Source: Actinomycetes bacterium (lineage in GTDB: Bacteria; Actinomycetota; Thermoleophilia; BMS3ABIN01). From it: a stretch of 6,941 nucleotides of DNA. The notes under the pieces were generated by a model, which had not been told where the DNA came from, did no database searches, and was given only the letters and a program-made list of their open reading frames with translations. Made by a program: the position numbers and the translations under genes. This document shows positions 1-6,919 of this stretch, piece by piece. The stretch is taken from positions 1 through 6,941 of the forward strand of contig JAJYIN010000120.1 in the NCBI GenBank assembly GCA_021790075.1, given 5' to 3'. Within the stretch, counting starts at the first letter, position 1; each line of letters begins with the position of its first letter.

Positions 1-1246
1 GATCTTTGGCCAGGCGGTCGACCTGCTCGCGCATCGTTGACACGAACTCACGTTTTGTATCCTCATCAACTTCCTCGTCCTGTAAAATCTCCAGGAAGCC
101 GCCCAGCGAGAACAGCGGCGTCTTCAGCTCGTGCGAAGCGTTGGCGATGAAGTCGCGGCGGGAGCGCTCCAGTTTGACTTCCTGGCTGACATCTCTCAGC
201 ACCAGCAGGGAGGAGAGTTCCACTTGGTCGGAGAGGAACGAGGAATGCACCTGCAGCGCCCGGTCCTCGGCGGTCATGAAGGTGTCCTCCCGGTTGGGGC
301 TTTCCGGTTTCATGGATTTCCAGAGATCGTAGATGTCCTCGTTGACAAACTTGGACAGGGTGCAGGGAGGCGTGATCTCGCGGCCCAGCAGCCGCTCGGC
401 GGCAGGATTGGCGACGATGATGTTGCCGGCGGTATCGACGCCCAGCACCCCTTCATGCAGGTCGTCGAGGAGCAGCTGCGCCCGCCGTTTCTCGACGTCG
501 ATGCGCTGGAAGGCGGAGCCCAGCTTGTCGCCCATGTCATTGAAGGCCGTCGCCAGCTGGCCCAACTCGTCCTGGGACCTCACCGGCACCCGGACGCCAA
601 AATCCCCCTGGGCTATCAGCATGGCCCCCGACTCGATCCGGCGGATGCGCCTCGCCAGCAGGCGGGACACCACGTAAATGGCAATCAGCGCCAGCAGGAT
701 CGCTCCCATCGACGACTCGATCACCAGGCGCTGCACCAGCGTCACGGCCGATTCCACGTCGTTCATCGAAGAGGAGACCACGATCACCGCCACCAGCTTG
801 CCGGTGGAATCAAAGACCGGCACGGCCGCCATGCCGTAGTTGCGGTCGTTGACGCTGTTGACGCTCTGGCCGGGCTGGCGGCTGGAGATGGTGCGCCCCA
901 CCACCGGGTAATCCGCCGCGTTATACGCCTGCCCCTTCAGCGAGTCGCTGAGCAGATCTCCGGTGCCGCTGAAGAGCAGGATGCGCGCGTCTGCCTGGTC
1001 GGCGGCGTTCTGGGTGAGGAGGCCCAGATATGTCGGGGAAGCGTTCTGGTTGAAAGCATTGGTGTAGCTCTCGGTGAACAGCTTGGCGTAATTGTCCAGG
1101 TTCTGGAGTTTCTGGTCGGTAAGCTGGTTCTTGAGCGAAGGCACCACGAATATGAAGATGAGTCCCAGGGCCAGCAGGAAGACCGAGAAGAAGATGAGGC
1201 TCAGGCGAATGGCGATGCTGAAGCGGATTTTATTCAGTAATGACAT
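1..1246 (-). CDS. PhoR-like sensor histidine kinase, C-terminus cut by window edge
   Basis: Membrane sensor kinase that would phosphorylate the response regulator encoded just upstream. I translated 415 residues from the ATG at 1246 to the window edge with no stop. A hydrophobic helix spans about residues 14-36, an extracytoplasmic sensor region about 37-172, and a second membrane helix about 173-195. A HAMP linker follows (about 195-247), then a PAS-like domain (about 255-355, with DDLHEGVLGVD and VANPAAERLLG) and the HisKA H-box RRDFIANASHELKTP, with H372 as the phospho-acceptor. The ATPase domain lies outside the window. No other start codon exists between the regulator's stop and this ATG; a weak GGCAGG serves as ribosome binding site. 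Domain order matches PhoR/WalK-type kinases of Gram-positive bacteria. The signal sensed cannot be read from the sequence; a phosphate-starvation role is only a guess from architecture. Confidence 0.93.
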   Translation of the reverse strand, partial: MSLLNKIRFSIAIRLSLIFFSVFLLALGLIFIFVVPSLKNQLTDQKLQNLDNYAKLFTESYTNAFNQNASPTYLGLLTQNAADQADARILLFSGTGDLLSDSLKGQAYNAADYPVVGRTISSRQPGQSVNSVNDRNYGMAAVPVFDSTGKLVAVIVVSSSMNDVESAVTLVQRLVIESSMGAILLALIAIYVVSRLLARRIRRIESGAMLIAQGDFGVRVPVRSQDELGQLATAFNDMGDKLGSAFQRIDVEKRRAQLLLDDLHEGVLGVDTAGNIIVANPAAERLLGREITPPCTLSKFVNEDIYDLWKSMKPESPNREDTFMTAEDRALQVHSSFLSDQVELSSLLVLRDVSQEVKLERSRRDFIANASHELKTPLFSLGGFLEILQDEEVDEDTKREFVSTMREQVDRLAKD

Positions 1247-1279
1247 CTGAGGCGGCCTGCCAGCGCGGCCCGGTTTGTT

Positions 1280-1983
<704 letters not shown>

Positions 1984-1987
<4 letters not shown>

Positions 1988-2607
1988 TGCCGCACCTCCT
2001 CAGAGCCGGCGGATATCAGAGGCCGCACGCGAAAACCAGCGCCCATCCTTTCAGCGATGCTGCGGCAGGCTTCGATGTCCACTTCCGGCAGCTCCACTAA
2101 CGTCAACTCCGTCCTGATCCCTTCCTTGATGCAGTCCTCTGCAAATTTAAGCACGGCCCGGAATGCCTTGGAAAAAACAGGCCGGCATATCTGATTGTAG
2201 ACTTCAGTATTGTGCGCCACAAGGCTTATGGAAACGGCGTCCAGGCCGGCCGCCGCCAGCTCGGCGGCGACCTCGTGGCCGGGATTGATGAGCTGGCCGT
2301 GGCCATTGGTGTCCAGCCGCGAAGAAATGCGCCTCAGCTTGAGCCACTCCGTCACCGCCAGGACCACGTCGAGCCGCATGGTGGGCTCTCCCAGGCCCAC
2401 GAACACGACCTCATTGGCCGGGCCTTCCAGGAACTCCAGCTCCAGCTCCCGGAGGATCTCCTCCACCGGCGGCTCCTCCGTCAGCCTCAGGTCGTAGCCG
2501 AACACCCGGCCCCCCAGGCGGGCCACGCAATAAGTGCAGCCGGCGCTGCAGCGGTTGGTAATGTTCAGATAAATGTTTCCCTTGGCGCGATAAACGATGG
2601 TCTGCAC
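1984..2607 (-). CDS. TatD-associated-type radical SAM protein
   Basis: Small 207-residue radical SAM enzyme. The N-terminus runs straight into NIYLNITNRC and a CX3CX2C cluster motif (C20, C24, C27) that would bind the 4Fe-4S cluster which cleaves S-adenosylmethionine. It also has the SAM-binding GLGEPT (residues 71-76), the DTNGHG strand (99-104), SISLVAHN, and a C-terminal ELPEVDIEACRSIAERMGAGF-like segment ending in FRVRPL. This whole pattern is what I recall for the family annotated as TatD-linked radical SAM (TIGR04038), whose substrate is, to my knowledge, unknown. No SPASM-type extra cysteine cluster is seen. The GTG start shares its G with the TAG stop of the upstream gene (TAGTG), and no clear ribosome binding site is visible, so expression by coupling is likely. 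The partner gene here is a different metal TIM barrel rather than TatD. Confidence 0.88.
1995..2000 (-). promoter_or_regulatory. Shine-Dalgarno AGGAGG for the response regulator
   Basis: AGGAGG on the minus strand with seven bases to the TTG at 1987. It lies inside the last codons of the radical SAM gene and fixes the otherwise doubtful TTG start of the regulator. Confidence 0.85.
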
Positions 2608-3344
2608 TAGCCCTGCACCATGCCCTGCTCCCGCAGCCAGAGAAGGCTCTCATATGCCTTCTGACGCGGCATCTCGAAGGTAAGCGTGATCTCCTGCTCG
2701 AGGGCCGCCAGGGCTGCCAGGATGGGGGCAAAATCGATCCGGCCCTCACCCAGTGGCAGGTGCAGGTCCTCATGGTAGGTATCGCCACCCACGTTGTCAT
2801 GGATGTGGACGTGGCCGATGCGGCCGGGATAGGCCTTGATGAAATCCAGCGACTTGTTCCTATCGGCAAGCAGCTCGCTGTGGCCGATGTCGACCGTCAG
2901 CATCACGTCAGGGAGCGTGTCAAGCAACTGCTTCATGTCGGGGGCGTCCTCGGCGGTATTCTCACAGGCGATCCGCGCCCCGTAGGTGGTGGCCATGTCC
3001 GACAGGCGGCCGATCTCCCTTAGCTTGACTTCGATTTTTTCCAGGGTGTTTGCCCAGGGAGCCAGGATCGGATGGATGGTAATCGTCCGCGGTTTGAACA
3101 GCGCCGCGTATTTTACCGCCCTCTCGATCCGTGCCAGTCCCTCGGGGTCGTCCACCCTGAGATCGGGTCCGTGGGCGGTGAAGAACAATCCCCCCGCGGC
3201 CGCCGCCTTGATCATCTGCCGGTCTTCGCGGCGGATCTTGTCGATCTCGTTGAGGTTCAGATCGGCAAAATCGAACCCGTGGTCCGCCAGGAATCCGATC
3301 CCGTCCAGACTGGCCGCCTGGCCGCCGAACTTGAGTTTACCCAT
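2607..3344 (-). CDS. Sugar phosphate isomerase/epimerase-like (endonuclease IV fold) TIM-barrel protein
   Basis: A 245-residue protein of the xylose-isomerase-like/AP-endonuclease-2 TIM-barrel superfamily, whose members use bound divalent metals to isomerise sugars or cleave phosphodiesters. Candidate metal ligands appear at the expected strand ends: H58 in FTAHGPD, H91 in ITIHPI, E128 in ACENT, D152 and H155 in TVDIGHSEL, H178/H180/H182 in GHVHIHDN, and E224 in TFEMP. The near-full set argues for an active enzyme. It is shorter than true endonuclease IV (usually about 280 residues), which favours the isomerase/epimerase-like branch, but the substrate cannot be assigned. It is the first gene of the operon. 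The ATG at 3344 is the only in-frame start before an upstream TGA; an AGGAG lies 13 bases upstream, somewhat far. Cytoplasmic, with no signal peptide seen. Confidence 0.88.
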   Translation of the reverse strand: MGKLKFGGQAASLDGIGFLADHGFDFADLNLNEIDKIRREDRQMIKAAAAGGLFFTAHGPDLRVDDPEGLARIERAVKYAALFKPRTITIHPILAPWANTLEKIEVKLREIGRLSDMATTYGARIACENTAEDAPDMKQLLDTLPDVMLTVDIGHSELLADRNKSLDFIKAYPGRIGHVHIHDNVGGDTYHEDLHLPLGEGRIDFAPILAALAALEQEITLTFEMPRQKAYESLLWLREQGMVQG

Positions 3345-3376
3345 GAATATTTATCAACTCCTGCAAATCAACATAT

Positions 3377-3405
3377 ATTTTACCCGCAATCAGGAAAGGA
3401 ACCAA
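3377..3405 (-). promoter_or_regulatory. Candidate sigma-A promoter for the four-gene minus-strand operon
   Basis: Read on the minus strand, TTGGTT (3400-3405) is separated by exactly 17 bases from TAAAAT (3377-3382). The -10 matches consensus at five of six positions, the -35 at three of six. Transcription would start near 3370, giving a leader of roughly 25 bases that includes the AGGAG before the TIM-barrel gene. It stands in an AT-rich patch next to very GC-rich sequence. Confidence 0.5.
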
Positions 3406-3424
3406 TAGCGCCGCGGAACGGCGG

Positions 3425-3513
3425 CGGCAGTACAGGAAAAATTCACCGGCGATAACCGCGGCGAGGCGGCACAACGGCGCCGGCAGTACGGCGGCGCCAG
3501 CGCATACTGCCGG
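3425..3513. repeat. Three copies of a CGGCAGTA element
   Basis: CGGCAGTAC occurs directly at 3425-3433 and 3481-3489, and its core CGGCAGTA occurs inverted at 3506-3513 with one further base (T3505) shared with the 3481 copy's arm. The first copy lies 20 bases upstream of the minus-operon -35 box and the other two lie just upstream of the sigma-28-type promoter. They could be operator half-sites for a regulator acting in both directions, or chance in a tract rich in CGGCGG. Confidence 0.4.
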
Positions 3514-3515
3514 CG
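3478..3515. repeat. 11-base perfect inverted repeat
   Basis: CGCCGGCAGTA (3478-3488) is exactly complementary to TACTGCCGGCG (3505-3515) across a 16-base spacer. On the plus strand it is followed by TTTCT, a poor terminator tail. It sits five bases before the -35 of the flgM-like promoter, so it is more likely an operator or boundary element than part of a transcript leader. No gene to its left reads toward it, which argues against a terminator role on the plus strand. Confidence 0.6.
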
Positions 3516-3520
3516 TTTCT

Positions 3521-3547
3521 CAAAGAACGGCCCGGCCGGTCCGATAA
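3521..3547 (+). promoter_or_regulatory. Flagellar sigma-28 (FliA/SigD) type promoter
   Basis: CAAA (3521-3524), exactly 15 bases, then TCCGATAA (3540-3547). The known sigma-28 consensus is TAAA-N15-GCCGATAA, so three of four and seven of eight positions match with ideal spacing. The predicted start of transcription is near 3553-3556, upstream of the FlgM-like gene, which is a classical sigma-28 target in other bacteria. GATAAT inside it could alternatively act as a sigma-A -10, but no -35 fits that. Confidence 0.6.
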
Positions 3548-3612
3548 TTGTATTGAGAGGCCCAAGCAGGAAAATCCCCACCGCAGAAATATCGATGGGC
3601 CGCGTAAACGAA

Positions 3613-3783
3613 ATGAAAACCATCGAACTTCCCAAACTCAACCCTGCCAGGCGTGAACAGAAACTTCGCCAGCTGAAACAGTCCGTGATGACCCACCGCT
3701 ACCAGATGGATCCTGACCGGATCGCGGTAGGGTTGTTGCGTGAGGCCTGGCTGGACGCGGTTTCACGCAGGGCCGAGAAATAG
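3613..3783 (+). CDS. flgM: FlgM-like anti-sigma-28 factor, short form
   Basis: A 56-residue product. Residues 14-50, from REQKLRQLKQ through YQMDPDRIAVGLLREA, follow the C-terminal pattern of FlgM: a lysine/leucine helix, a tyrosine-x-hydrophobic-aspartate turn, then IA..L(I/L)REA. This is the segment that binds the flagellar sigma factor and keeps it from RNA polymerase. Compared with enteric FlgM (97 residues) the disordered N-terminal half is missing. I chose the ATG at 3613 (MKTIELPKLN). An in-frame ATG at 3595 would add six residues, and a TTG at 3553 would fall at or before the predicted transcription start. None has a good ribosome binding site. The upstream sigma-28-type promoter supports the call through the known autoregulation of flgM. 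No other flagellar gene is visible, so it might act on another sigma factor. Confidence 0.65.
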   Translation: MKTIELPKLNPARREQKLRQLKQSVMTHRYQMDPDRIAVGLLREAWLDAVSRRAEK

Positions 3784-3790
3784 CTCTGCT

Positions 3791-3807
3791 GCGCGGCCCG
3801 ACCGCGC
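3791..3807. terminator. Possible hairpin between convergent genes
   Basis: GCGCGG-CCCGA-CCGCGC forms a six-base-pair stem with a five-base loop, in the 56-base gap between the converging flgM-like and D-Ala ligase genes. It could stop transcription from both sides, as expected at such a junction. Neither strand has a T-run after the stem, so an intrinsic terminator of the usual form is not shown. Confidence 0.35.
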
Positions 3808-3839
3808 GCTTGCCTCAGGTCTGGGCGCCAGCCGACAGC

Positions 3840-4787
3840 CTAGGGGAGCAGAGACGAGAACAGCATCATCTCCACCAGTTCTTCGTAACCAATCCCGGCG
3901 GCATGGGCCTGCGCCGGCAGGTCCGAGGTCTCAGTCATTCCGGGGATGGTGTTTATTTCCGTGAGTTGCGGCGTATCGGCGGAATCGACGATGAAATCGA
4001 CGCGGCTGAAACCGCGGCAGCCCAGGGTCCGGTGGACCAGGGTGGCCAGCTCCTGGGCGCGCGCGGCCACGGGTTCCGGCAGGTCGGCCGGCAGGATGAA
4101 ATCAGTCATCCCCTTGTTGTACTTGGCTTCAAAGTCATAAAAATCGGCGTGGGGCACGACCTGCAGGACCGGGAGCGCCGTGATGTCCTCTTCCGTCTCC
4201 AGCAAGCCGACAGTGACTTCCGTGCCCTGGACGAATTCCTCCGCCATCGCCATCCCGTATCGCGCGCAGGTTTCCGTGACCGCCGCCTCCAGCTCTTCCC
4301 GGTCAAGAACCCGGACGACGCCGATGCTCGAGCCCTCCTCACAGGGTTTGACCATCAGCGGGAAAACGAGGAGTTCCGCCGCTTCCCTGGCAGCGGCGGG
4401 CAAGTCGTCATGGCGGCGGAACACCGCGAACTGGGGCGTGGGCACGTCGCGGTAGGCAGCCAGCTGCTTGGTGCGTATCTTGTTCATGCCGGTGGCGCTC
4501 GCCAGCACCCTTGAACCGGTATAGGGGATGTCCAGGATTTCCAGCAGGCCCTGAATGGTGCCGTCCTCGCCATAGCGCCCGTGGAGCGCCAGAAAGGCCA
4601 CCTCCACCCGCTCGCGCCTGAGCGTCTCGGCCACATCGCGCCCCACATCCACGGGGACCGCCTCATAATCCAGCTTCTGAAGCGCGGCCATGCAGTTATG
4701 CCCCGACCGCAGGGAGATCTCCCGCTCGCGCGAGAGGCCGCCCATGAGGACGCCGATGCGTTTGCCTTTTAAATCCTGTTTCTCCAT
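3840..4787 (-). CDS. ddl: D-alanine--D-alanine ligase
   Basis: ATP-dependent cytoplasmic ligase that joins two D-alanines for the peptidoglycan stem peptide. The 315-residue protein has the family length and every signature: GGLSREREISLRSG (16-29) with the N-terminal D-Ala contact E21, LHGRYGEDGTIQG (68-80), the ATP-grasp lysine in MVKPCEEGSSIGV (145-157), EEFVQGTEVTVG (183-194), the omega-loop FYDFEAKY (216-223), GFSRVDF (259-265) with metal ligand D264, and EINTIPGMT (277-285) with metal ligands E277 and N279. The omega-loop tyrosine (Y217) favours D-Ala-D-Ala over D-Ala-D-lactate. The ATG start has no ribosome binding site and a TATAAT only 14 bases upstream, so the mRNA may be nearly leaderless. 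It stands alone, without the usual mur or alr neighbours. Confidence 0.97.
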   Translation of the reverse strand: MEKQDLKGKRIGVLMGGLSREREISLRSGHNCMAALQKLDYEAVPVDVGRDVAETLRRERVEVAFLALHGRYGEDGTIQGLLEILDIPYTGSRVLASATGMNKIRTKQLAAYRDVPTPQFAVFRRHDDLPAAAREAAELLVFPLMVKPCEEGSSIGVVRVLDREELEAAVTETCARYGMAMAEEFVQGTEVTVGLLETEEDITALPVLQVVPHADFYDFEAKYNKGMTDFILPADLPEPVAARAQELATLVHRTLGCRGFSRVDFIVDSADTPQLTEINTIPGMTETSDLPAQAHAAGIGYEELVEMMLFSSLLP

Positions 4788-4801
4788 GCCGGTAGCTCGT
4801 C

Positions 4802-4807
4802 ATTATA
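4802..4807 (-). promoter_or_regulatory. ddl: -10 box TATAAT for ddl
   Basis: A perfect TATAAT on the minus strand, 14 bases before the ddl ATG. No convincing -35 hexamer is found 16-18 bases upstream. Transcription would begin only about 6-8 bases ahead of the start codon. Confidence 0.55.
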
Positions 4808-4850
4808 CCGTAACCCGTGTTGCGGGGCTTCATCCCGGAAGATTTAGTAT

Positions 4851-4856
4851 TATACT
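4851..4856 (+). promoter_or_regulatory. -10 box TATACT for the flippase-like gene
   Basis: TATACT (five of six to consensus; the overlapping TATTAT at 4848-4853 fits equally well) lies 30 bases before the AGGAGG of the plus-strand gene. A weak TTCATC (4829-4834) at 16 bases could be the -35. It faces away from the ddl -10, so the 108-base gap holds two divergent promoters. Confidence 0.45.
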
Positions 4857-4885
4857 CAGAAGCAACAGGCCCACCTCACCTCGCC

Positions 4886-4891
4886 AGGAGG
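4886..4891 (+). promoter_or_regulatory. Shine-Dalgarno AGGAGG of the flippase-like gene
   Basis: A perfect AGGAGG followed by AACA and then ATA ACT GAT in the reading frame of the membrane protein. There is no ATG, GTG or TTG in that frame within reach, so the site points to an ATA start at 4896. Confidence 0.75.
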
Positions 4892-4895
4892 AACA

Positions 4896-6074
4896 ATAAC
4901 TGATTCAGACAAGAGCCGGCTGCGCCTGACCGCGCAGGTTGTACTCATAGGCGCCTGCATACTTTTGGCCGCTCTGCTCGCGTTGAGGCTGATAAGTAAT
5001 GGCTGGAGCGACATCTTCAGCATCGGCGGCGGCAAGCTCGACATCCTGCCGCTCGCCGTGGCCGTCATTCTCCTGGGAGCCACGTTTGGCAAGATCGGCT
5101 TGCGGATGGCGGCGCAGGCTGTCCTCGTCGGGGTCGTTTTCCTTTTCCTGGGGCGGGCCATCTACACCGATTGGGGCGAGATCACCAGCGGCGACTGGCA
5201 ATTCAGCCTGCCCTGGCTGATCGCCTCGCTGATCCTCATGCACGGCCTCTTCGTCTGCCACGCCAGCGGCTGGCTGCTCATCCTGCGGCGTTTCCGCCAC
5301 CCGGTTCCTTACCTTCCAGGTTTTTACGTCTGGTCCAAATCGCTGCTGGCCCGCTACGTTCCCGGCAATGTCCTGATGGTGGTCGGCAGGGTGATGATGA
5401 TCGAGCCTTACGGGGTGCCGAAACGCATCTCGCTGACGAGCGTGATCTACGAGCAGGCGCTGCTGGGGGCGGCCTCTGCCATCGTGGTCGCCGTGGCGCT
5501 GCCCCTGTCCGACCTCAGGTCGATTTCCTCGCTGATCTGGCTGGTTCTGGTGGTGCCTCCACTGGCCGTCATCGGCCTGCAACCGGCGGTGCTGGGGCGC
5601 TTGGGCAACTTTGCCCTGCGCAAGACGGGACGCGAGCCAATCAAGGAGTTTCTGCCCTTCTGGACCGTTATGGGGTTCATCCTGTATTACAGCCTCACCT
5701 GGGTCGTTGCCGGCCTTGGACTGTTCGCCCTGGTGCACGCCGTCACGCCCCAGATCGATTTCACGGACCTGCCGATCGTCATCGCCAGCGTGCCGCTCGC
5801 CTGGCTTCTGGCGCTGGTTGTGTTCATCTCCCCCAGCGGACTCGGCGTGAGGGAGGGAGTCTATGCCTACACCCTCGCCTTCGCCTTCAACCACGAAGCG
5901 GGTGTCGCTTCGGCATTCGCCATCCTGGCCCGCTTCTGGCAGACATTGATCGAGATATCAACGGTGGTTATCGTCATGGCCCTGGCGAAGAAATTCCGCC
6001 CCAGCTCCAAGACCAGCAGGGCCAGAGCGGTGGTGGATGCGGCCGAGACGAATGTGGAAAATTACACTCCCTGA
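4896..6074 (+). CDS. Lysylphosphatidylglycerol synthase TM-domain / flippase-like membrane protein
   Basis: A polytopic membrane protein of the LPG_synthase_TM/UPF0104 family (MprF flippase domain, AglD-like proteins), whose members move or modify membrane lipids or lipid-linked sugars. Family marks are the KSLLARYVPGNV segment (about 5337-5372), a central YEQ motif, and PSGLGVREG (5832-5858). About eight to ten hydrophobic segments are visible and there is no soluble aminoacyl-transferase domain, so lysyl transfer is not supported. From the ATA at 4896 the product has 392 residues with a short polar N-terminus (TDSDKSRLRLTAQ) before helix 1 (VVLIGACILLAALLAL). The first standard start, TTG at 4965, gives 369 residues but cuts that helix in half and has no ribosome binding site. 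An in-frame TAG at 4845 closes the frame upstream. The substrate is unknown. Confidence 0.85.
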   Translation: MTDSDKSRLRLTAQVVLIGACILLAALLALRLISNGWSDIFSIGGGKLDILPLAVAVILLGATFGKIGLRMAAQAVLVGVVFLFLGRAIYTDWGEITSGDWQFSLPWLIASLILMHGLFVCHASGWLLILRRFRHPVPYLPGFYVWSKSLLARYVPGNVLMVVGRVMMIEPYGVPKRISLTSVIYEQALLGAASAIVVAVALPLSDLRSISSLIWLVLVVPPLAVIGLQPAVLGRLGNFALRKTGREPIKEFLPFWTVMGFILYYSLTWVVAGLGLFALVHAVTPQIDFTDLPIVIASVPLAWLLALVVFISPSGLGVREGVYAYTLAFAFNHEAGVASAFAILARFWQTLIEISTVVIVMALAKKFRPSSKTSRARAVVDAAETNVENYTP

Positions 6075-6156
6075 ACCGGCGGCTCCATTTTCCGCCCGCT
6101 CAGGTCCGGCGGCCCGCACCCATGGTTTTTCCCTCAGGTTTGGCGTCCCCTCCCTA

Positions 6157-6165
6157 TGATATAAT
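6157..6165 (+). promoter_or_regulatory. Extended -10 promoter for the zinc peptidase gene
   Basis: TGATATAAT is a perfect extended -10 (TGnTATAAT). A TTGGCG at 6140-6145 is too close (14 bases) to be a normal -35, but extended -10 promoters do not need one. The leader to the ATG at 6224 would be about 50 bases and includes the AGGAGG at 6209-6214. Confidence 0.6.
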
Positions 6166-6223
6166 TCCTTTTAGAATGATGTTCCGGCGATTTTAAGGCC
6201 GGTTAATTAGGAGGAATGAAACC

Positions 6224-6919
6224 ATGTTTTTCTTTGGGGGTCCCGTTTTTTTCTATAGTCTGGTGCTGTTGATCCCCGCCATCGTCCTCGGCGCCTATGC
6301 CCAGTACAAGGTGAAGAGCACCTACGGCAAGTATTCCAAGGTGGAAGCGTCCAGCGGCGTCACCGGCGCCCAGGCCAGCCGGCGGTTACTGGACCAGGCG
6401 GGCCTGAGCGACGTCAACATCGAGGAGATCCCCGGCAACTTAAGCGACCATTATGATCCGCGGCAGCGCGTGCTCAGGTTGAGCGAAGGGGTGGCCCGAG
6501 GCCGATCCCTTGCCGCCCTGGGAGTGGCAGCCCACGAGACGGGACACGCCATCCAGCATGCCAACAAATATGTGCCGATGGAGATACGCTCGGCGCTTGT
6601 GCCGGCTGCCCAGTTCGGCACCAATTTCGGCTGGGTCATTTTCTTCATGGGGCTCATCATCAGCAGCTTCCGGCCGCTGATGACGCTTGGTATTGTCCTG
6701 TTCACCGCGGGCGTTATCTTTCAGATCGTGACGCTGCCGGTGGAACTGGATGCATCCAGCCGGGCGATGAAGCTGCTGCAGTCCAACGGCCTCGTCGTCC
6801 AGGGAGAAGCAGAAGGAGCGGGACGTGTCCTCAGGGCCGCGGCGCTCACTTACGTGGCGGCTGCCCTGATGTCGATCCTGATGCTGGTGCGTATGATCCT
6901 GATCAGCAGGGAAAGCTAA
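6224..6919 (+). CDS. Membrane zinc metallopeptidase, YugP family
   Basis: A 231-residue integral membrane protein of the Zn_peptidase_2/YugP family (pfam04298, from memory). It has an N-terminal helix (about residues 8-27), then the conserved LSDHYDPRQRVLRLSEGV (73-90) and the zinc-binding HETGH (104-108) with E105 as catalytic base. Two hydrophobic stretches follow (about 134-148 and 152-170), then LPVELDASSRA (171-181), whose acidic residues probably supply the third metal ligand, and a last helix (about 207-227). The length is typical of the family. The ATG has a perfect AGGAGG nine bases upstream; an ATG at 6216 is out of frame. It has its own promoter and follows the flippase-like gene after 149 bases. 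Its substrate is unknown; a role in membrane protein turnover is inference from location and family. Confidence 0.95.
   Translation: MFFFGGPVFFYSLVLLIPAIVLGAYAQYKVKSTYGKYSKVEASSGVTGAQASRRLLDQAGLSDVNIEEIPGNLSDHYDPRQRVLRLSEGVARGRSLAALGVAAHETGHAIQHANKYVPMEIRSALVPAAQFGTNFGWVIFFMGLIISSFRPLMTLGIVLFTAGVIFQIVTLPVELDASSRAMKLLQSNGLVVQGEAEGAGRVLRAAALTYVAAALMSILMLVRMILISRES

Noticed and set aside
131..1240. Long plus-strand open frame (369 codons) opposite the histidine kinase
   Set aside because: The minus strand encodes an unmistakable kinase throughout. The plus-strand product is rich in H, R, Q and G with no domain, as expected of an antisense shadow in GC-rich DNA.
3446..3455. CCGGCGATAA resembling a second sigma-28 -10 box
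   Set aside because: The position 15 bases upstream reads AGTA rather than TAAA, so no -35 element supports it.
3553..3612. N-terminal extension of the FlgM-like protein from a TTG at 3553
   Set aside because: The TTG lies at the predicted transcription start and has no ribosome binding site; the family pattern begins well after 3613.
4905..5894. Long minus-strand open frame (329 codons) opposite the flippase-like gene
   Set aside because: The product is a low-complexity polar sequence (D, Q, H, R, G) without any motif, while the plus strand gives a coherent membrane protein.
6078..6096. GGCGG/CCGCC hairpin after the flippase-like stop as a terminator
   Set aside because: Only five base pairs with a nine-base loop and no T-run; easily chance in this composition.
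5171..6196. Plus-strand open frame (341 codons) overlapping the flippase-like gene
   Set aside because: It is the +1-shifted reading of the same DNA, rich in R, G, P and H, and has no family features; it runs past the true stop into the intergenic region.
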